Shown piece after piece: positions 32,158-32,968 of a stretch of DNA of 32,968 nucleotides. The position numbers and the translations under genes were made by a program. Source of the DNA: Scytalidium lignicola (Eukaryota > Ascomycota > Leotiomycetes); the NCBI GenBank assembly GCA_002812745.2, contig NCSJ02000430.1, positions 1 through 32,968 on the forward strand, in the 5' to 3' direction. The notes under the pieces are model-generated. The model worked only from the letters and a program-made list of their open reading frames with translations. It had not been told where the DNA came from and did not search any database. The stretch's first letter is position 1, and every line of letters starts with the position of its first letter.

Positions 32158-32968
32158 CGCGCAACAACGTTTTGCGTGCCCCGAATCACCAAACTGTGGG
32201 CATGCACATAACTGCCCTACATACCTGTGTTCCCAGGTCTGCTGAACGGTATCTCCGGGAGATTACGAGACGAGAGGGAAAAGAGGGACAAAAGCCTCGT
32301 TCGCCAGGGCAATGTCATTACATTGCATTCCACGATTTGACTGAGCAAATCAGTAAGGGGATTAAGCTAATATGGCCAATTGGGAAAACAGAACAAAATA
32401 AACTTTGACTGTAATACTGTACAACAAACCAAAAATACCGTTTAGGTAATTAAAAAAAAAGGAAATATGGATAAAAATAATATTATGCATTCCTGCCGTT
32501 TCTCAAGGGCCCAGACAAGACGTATTCGATGGTTCGCGAGAGAAAGTTCGTGGAGAAGAAGCCAAAGCAGAAGCAGAAGCAGCCCTGCCACAATCCCTGT
32601 GCGCATCTTGCTGCATCTTGGGGGAAGGAGAAATTTGGTTTTTTTTTCTCTCTTAATTTTTTCTCACACTCTCTCCCGTTGATGCTGATTGTCACTGATG
32701 CCCATGCCGGCTGTAACGCTGCGCCCGTCATGGATTGGGATGGTACCGCAGTTTGGAGGTTGCAATTATACATCCATCCAGCAGCAACTCGAACCGTCGT
32801 GCAGCAGAAAAGCGGACAAGCAACCGGACGCACGAGCCGGGGTTGTTTTGGTGGTTGATGTGCGTCCGGGGGCGTCTGTTTGGCTTGGAGGTTGCGCCCC
32901 TCGCTACGGCCTGTCGCTCTCTTCTTCTTTTTCGTCCCGCTTGACGTATCCCGAGATAGATCTCCGCC

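Larger units (their letters stand above)
28064..32968. other. Gene-poor 4.9 kb, no supported gene
   Basis: The first 2 kb are A/T-rich (3' region of the upstream gene, N at 29134). From about 30.8 kb the sequence is visibly richer in G/C and full of short direct duplications. All open frames here are short, and most start with GTG or TTG. The longest (minus 31384-31959) starts with TTG and has no recognisable motif. I scanned for tRNA T-arms and 5S-like boxes by eye and found none convincing. It may be the long upstream region of a gene beyond the window. Confidence 0.55.

Noticed and set aside
1..32968. A biosynthetic cluster, transposon or defence system
   Set aside because: All identifiable genes are single-copy housekeeping families on mixed strands; no synthase, transposase, reverse transcriptase, terminal repeats or NLR-type domains were seen.

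Overview
The window is nuclear DNA from a filamentous ascomycete (Pezizomycotina). The genes are split by short introns of about 48-190 bases with GTAAGT/GTATGT/GTGAGT-type donors and C/TAG acceptors, they lie on both strands a few hundred bases to 2 kb apart, and their products match fungal families: HIR subunit Hpc2, Ctp1 carrier, Bsd2, Ubp2, the NUO-21.3b type complex I subunit and Mediator Med9. A leotiomycete such as a Helotiales member would fit, but I cannot prove the order or species from sequence alone. I see no transposon, secondary-metabolite cluster, CRISPR array or bacterial gene.

Layout. 1-1768 (+): 3' part of an Hpc2/ubinuclein-type histone chaperone subunit. 2822-4208 (+): mitochondrial tricarboxylate carrier. 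4446-4994 (-): UQCC2/Cbp6-type cytochrome b assembly factor. 5428-6643 (+): Bsd2/NDFIP-type ubiquitin-ligase adaptor. 7275-8230 (+): protein-L-isoaspartate methyltransferase. 9056-10343 (-): conserved-looking fungal protein of unknown function. 11422-15590 (-): Ubp2-type deubiquitinase. 16184-16931 (+): complex I NUO-21.3b/NDUFA11 subunit. 18265-19678 (+): tubulin cofactor C. 20294-20785 (-): Mediator subunit 9. 21956-24115 (-): Ser/Thr-rich single-pass membrane protein. 26211-28063 (+): uncharacterised protein with a possible mitochondrial leader. 28064-32968: no gene I can support, but many short direct duplications. I rebuilt all the spliced models by hand from splice consensus, reading frame and family similarity.

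Two themes recur. Three genes serve mitochondrial metabolism or respiratory-chain assembly (citrate carrier, UQCC2, complex I subunit), with a possible fourth at 26.2 kb. Two genes belong to the Rsp5/Nedd4 ubiquitin-ligase circuit: Bsd2 recruits substrates and Ubp2 removes the chains; both carry PPxY or LPxY motifs. These are ordinary housekeeping genes and the clustering may be chance.

Six N characters occur (2167, 3123, 3390, 19746, 20785, 29134), five of them directly before a homopolymer run, so they look like assembly consensus artefacts. Two hit functional sites: the third intron donor of the citrate carrier and the start codon of MED9. Automated gene callers would probably get both genes wrong. 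I found no convincing undescribed system. The best leads are the two unknown proteins, the membrane protein with no signal peptide, and the frame-neutral splicing options in the citrate carrier.
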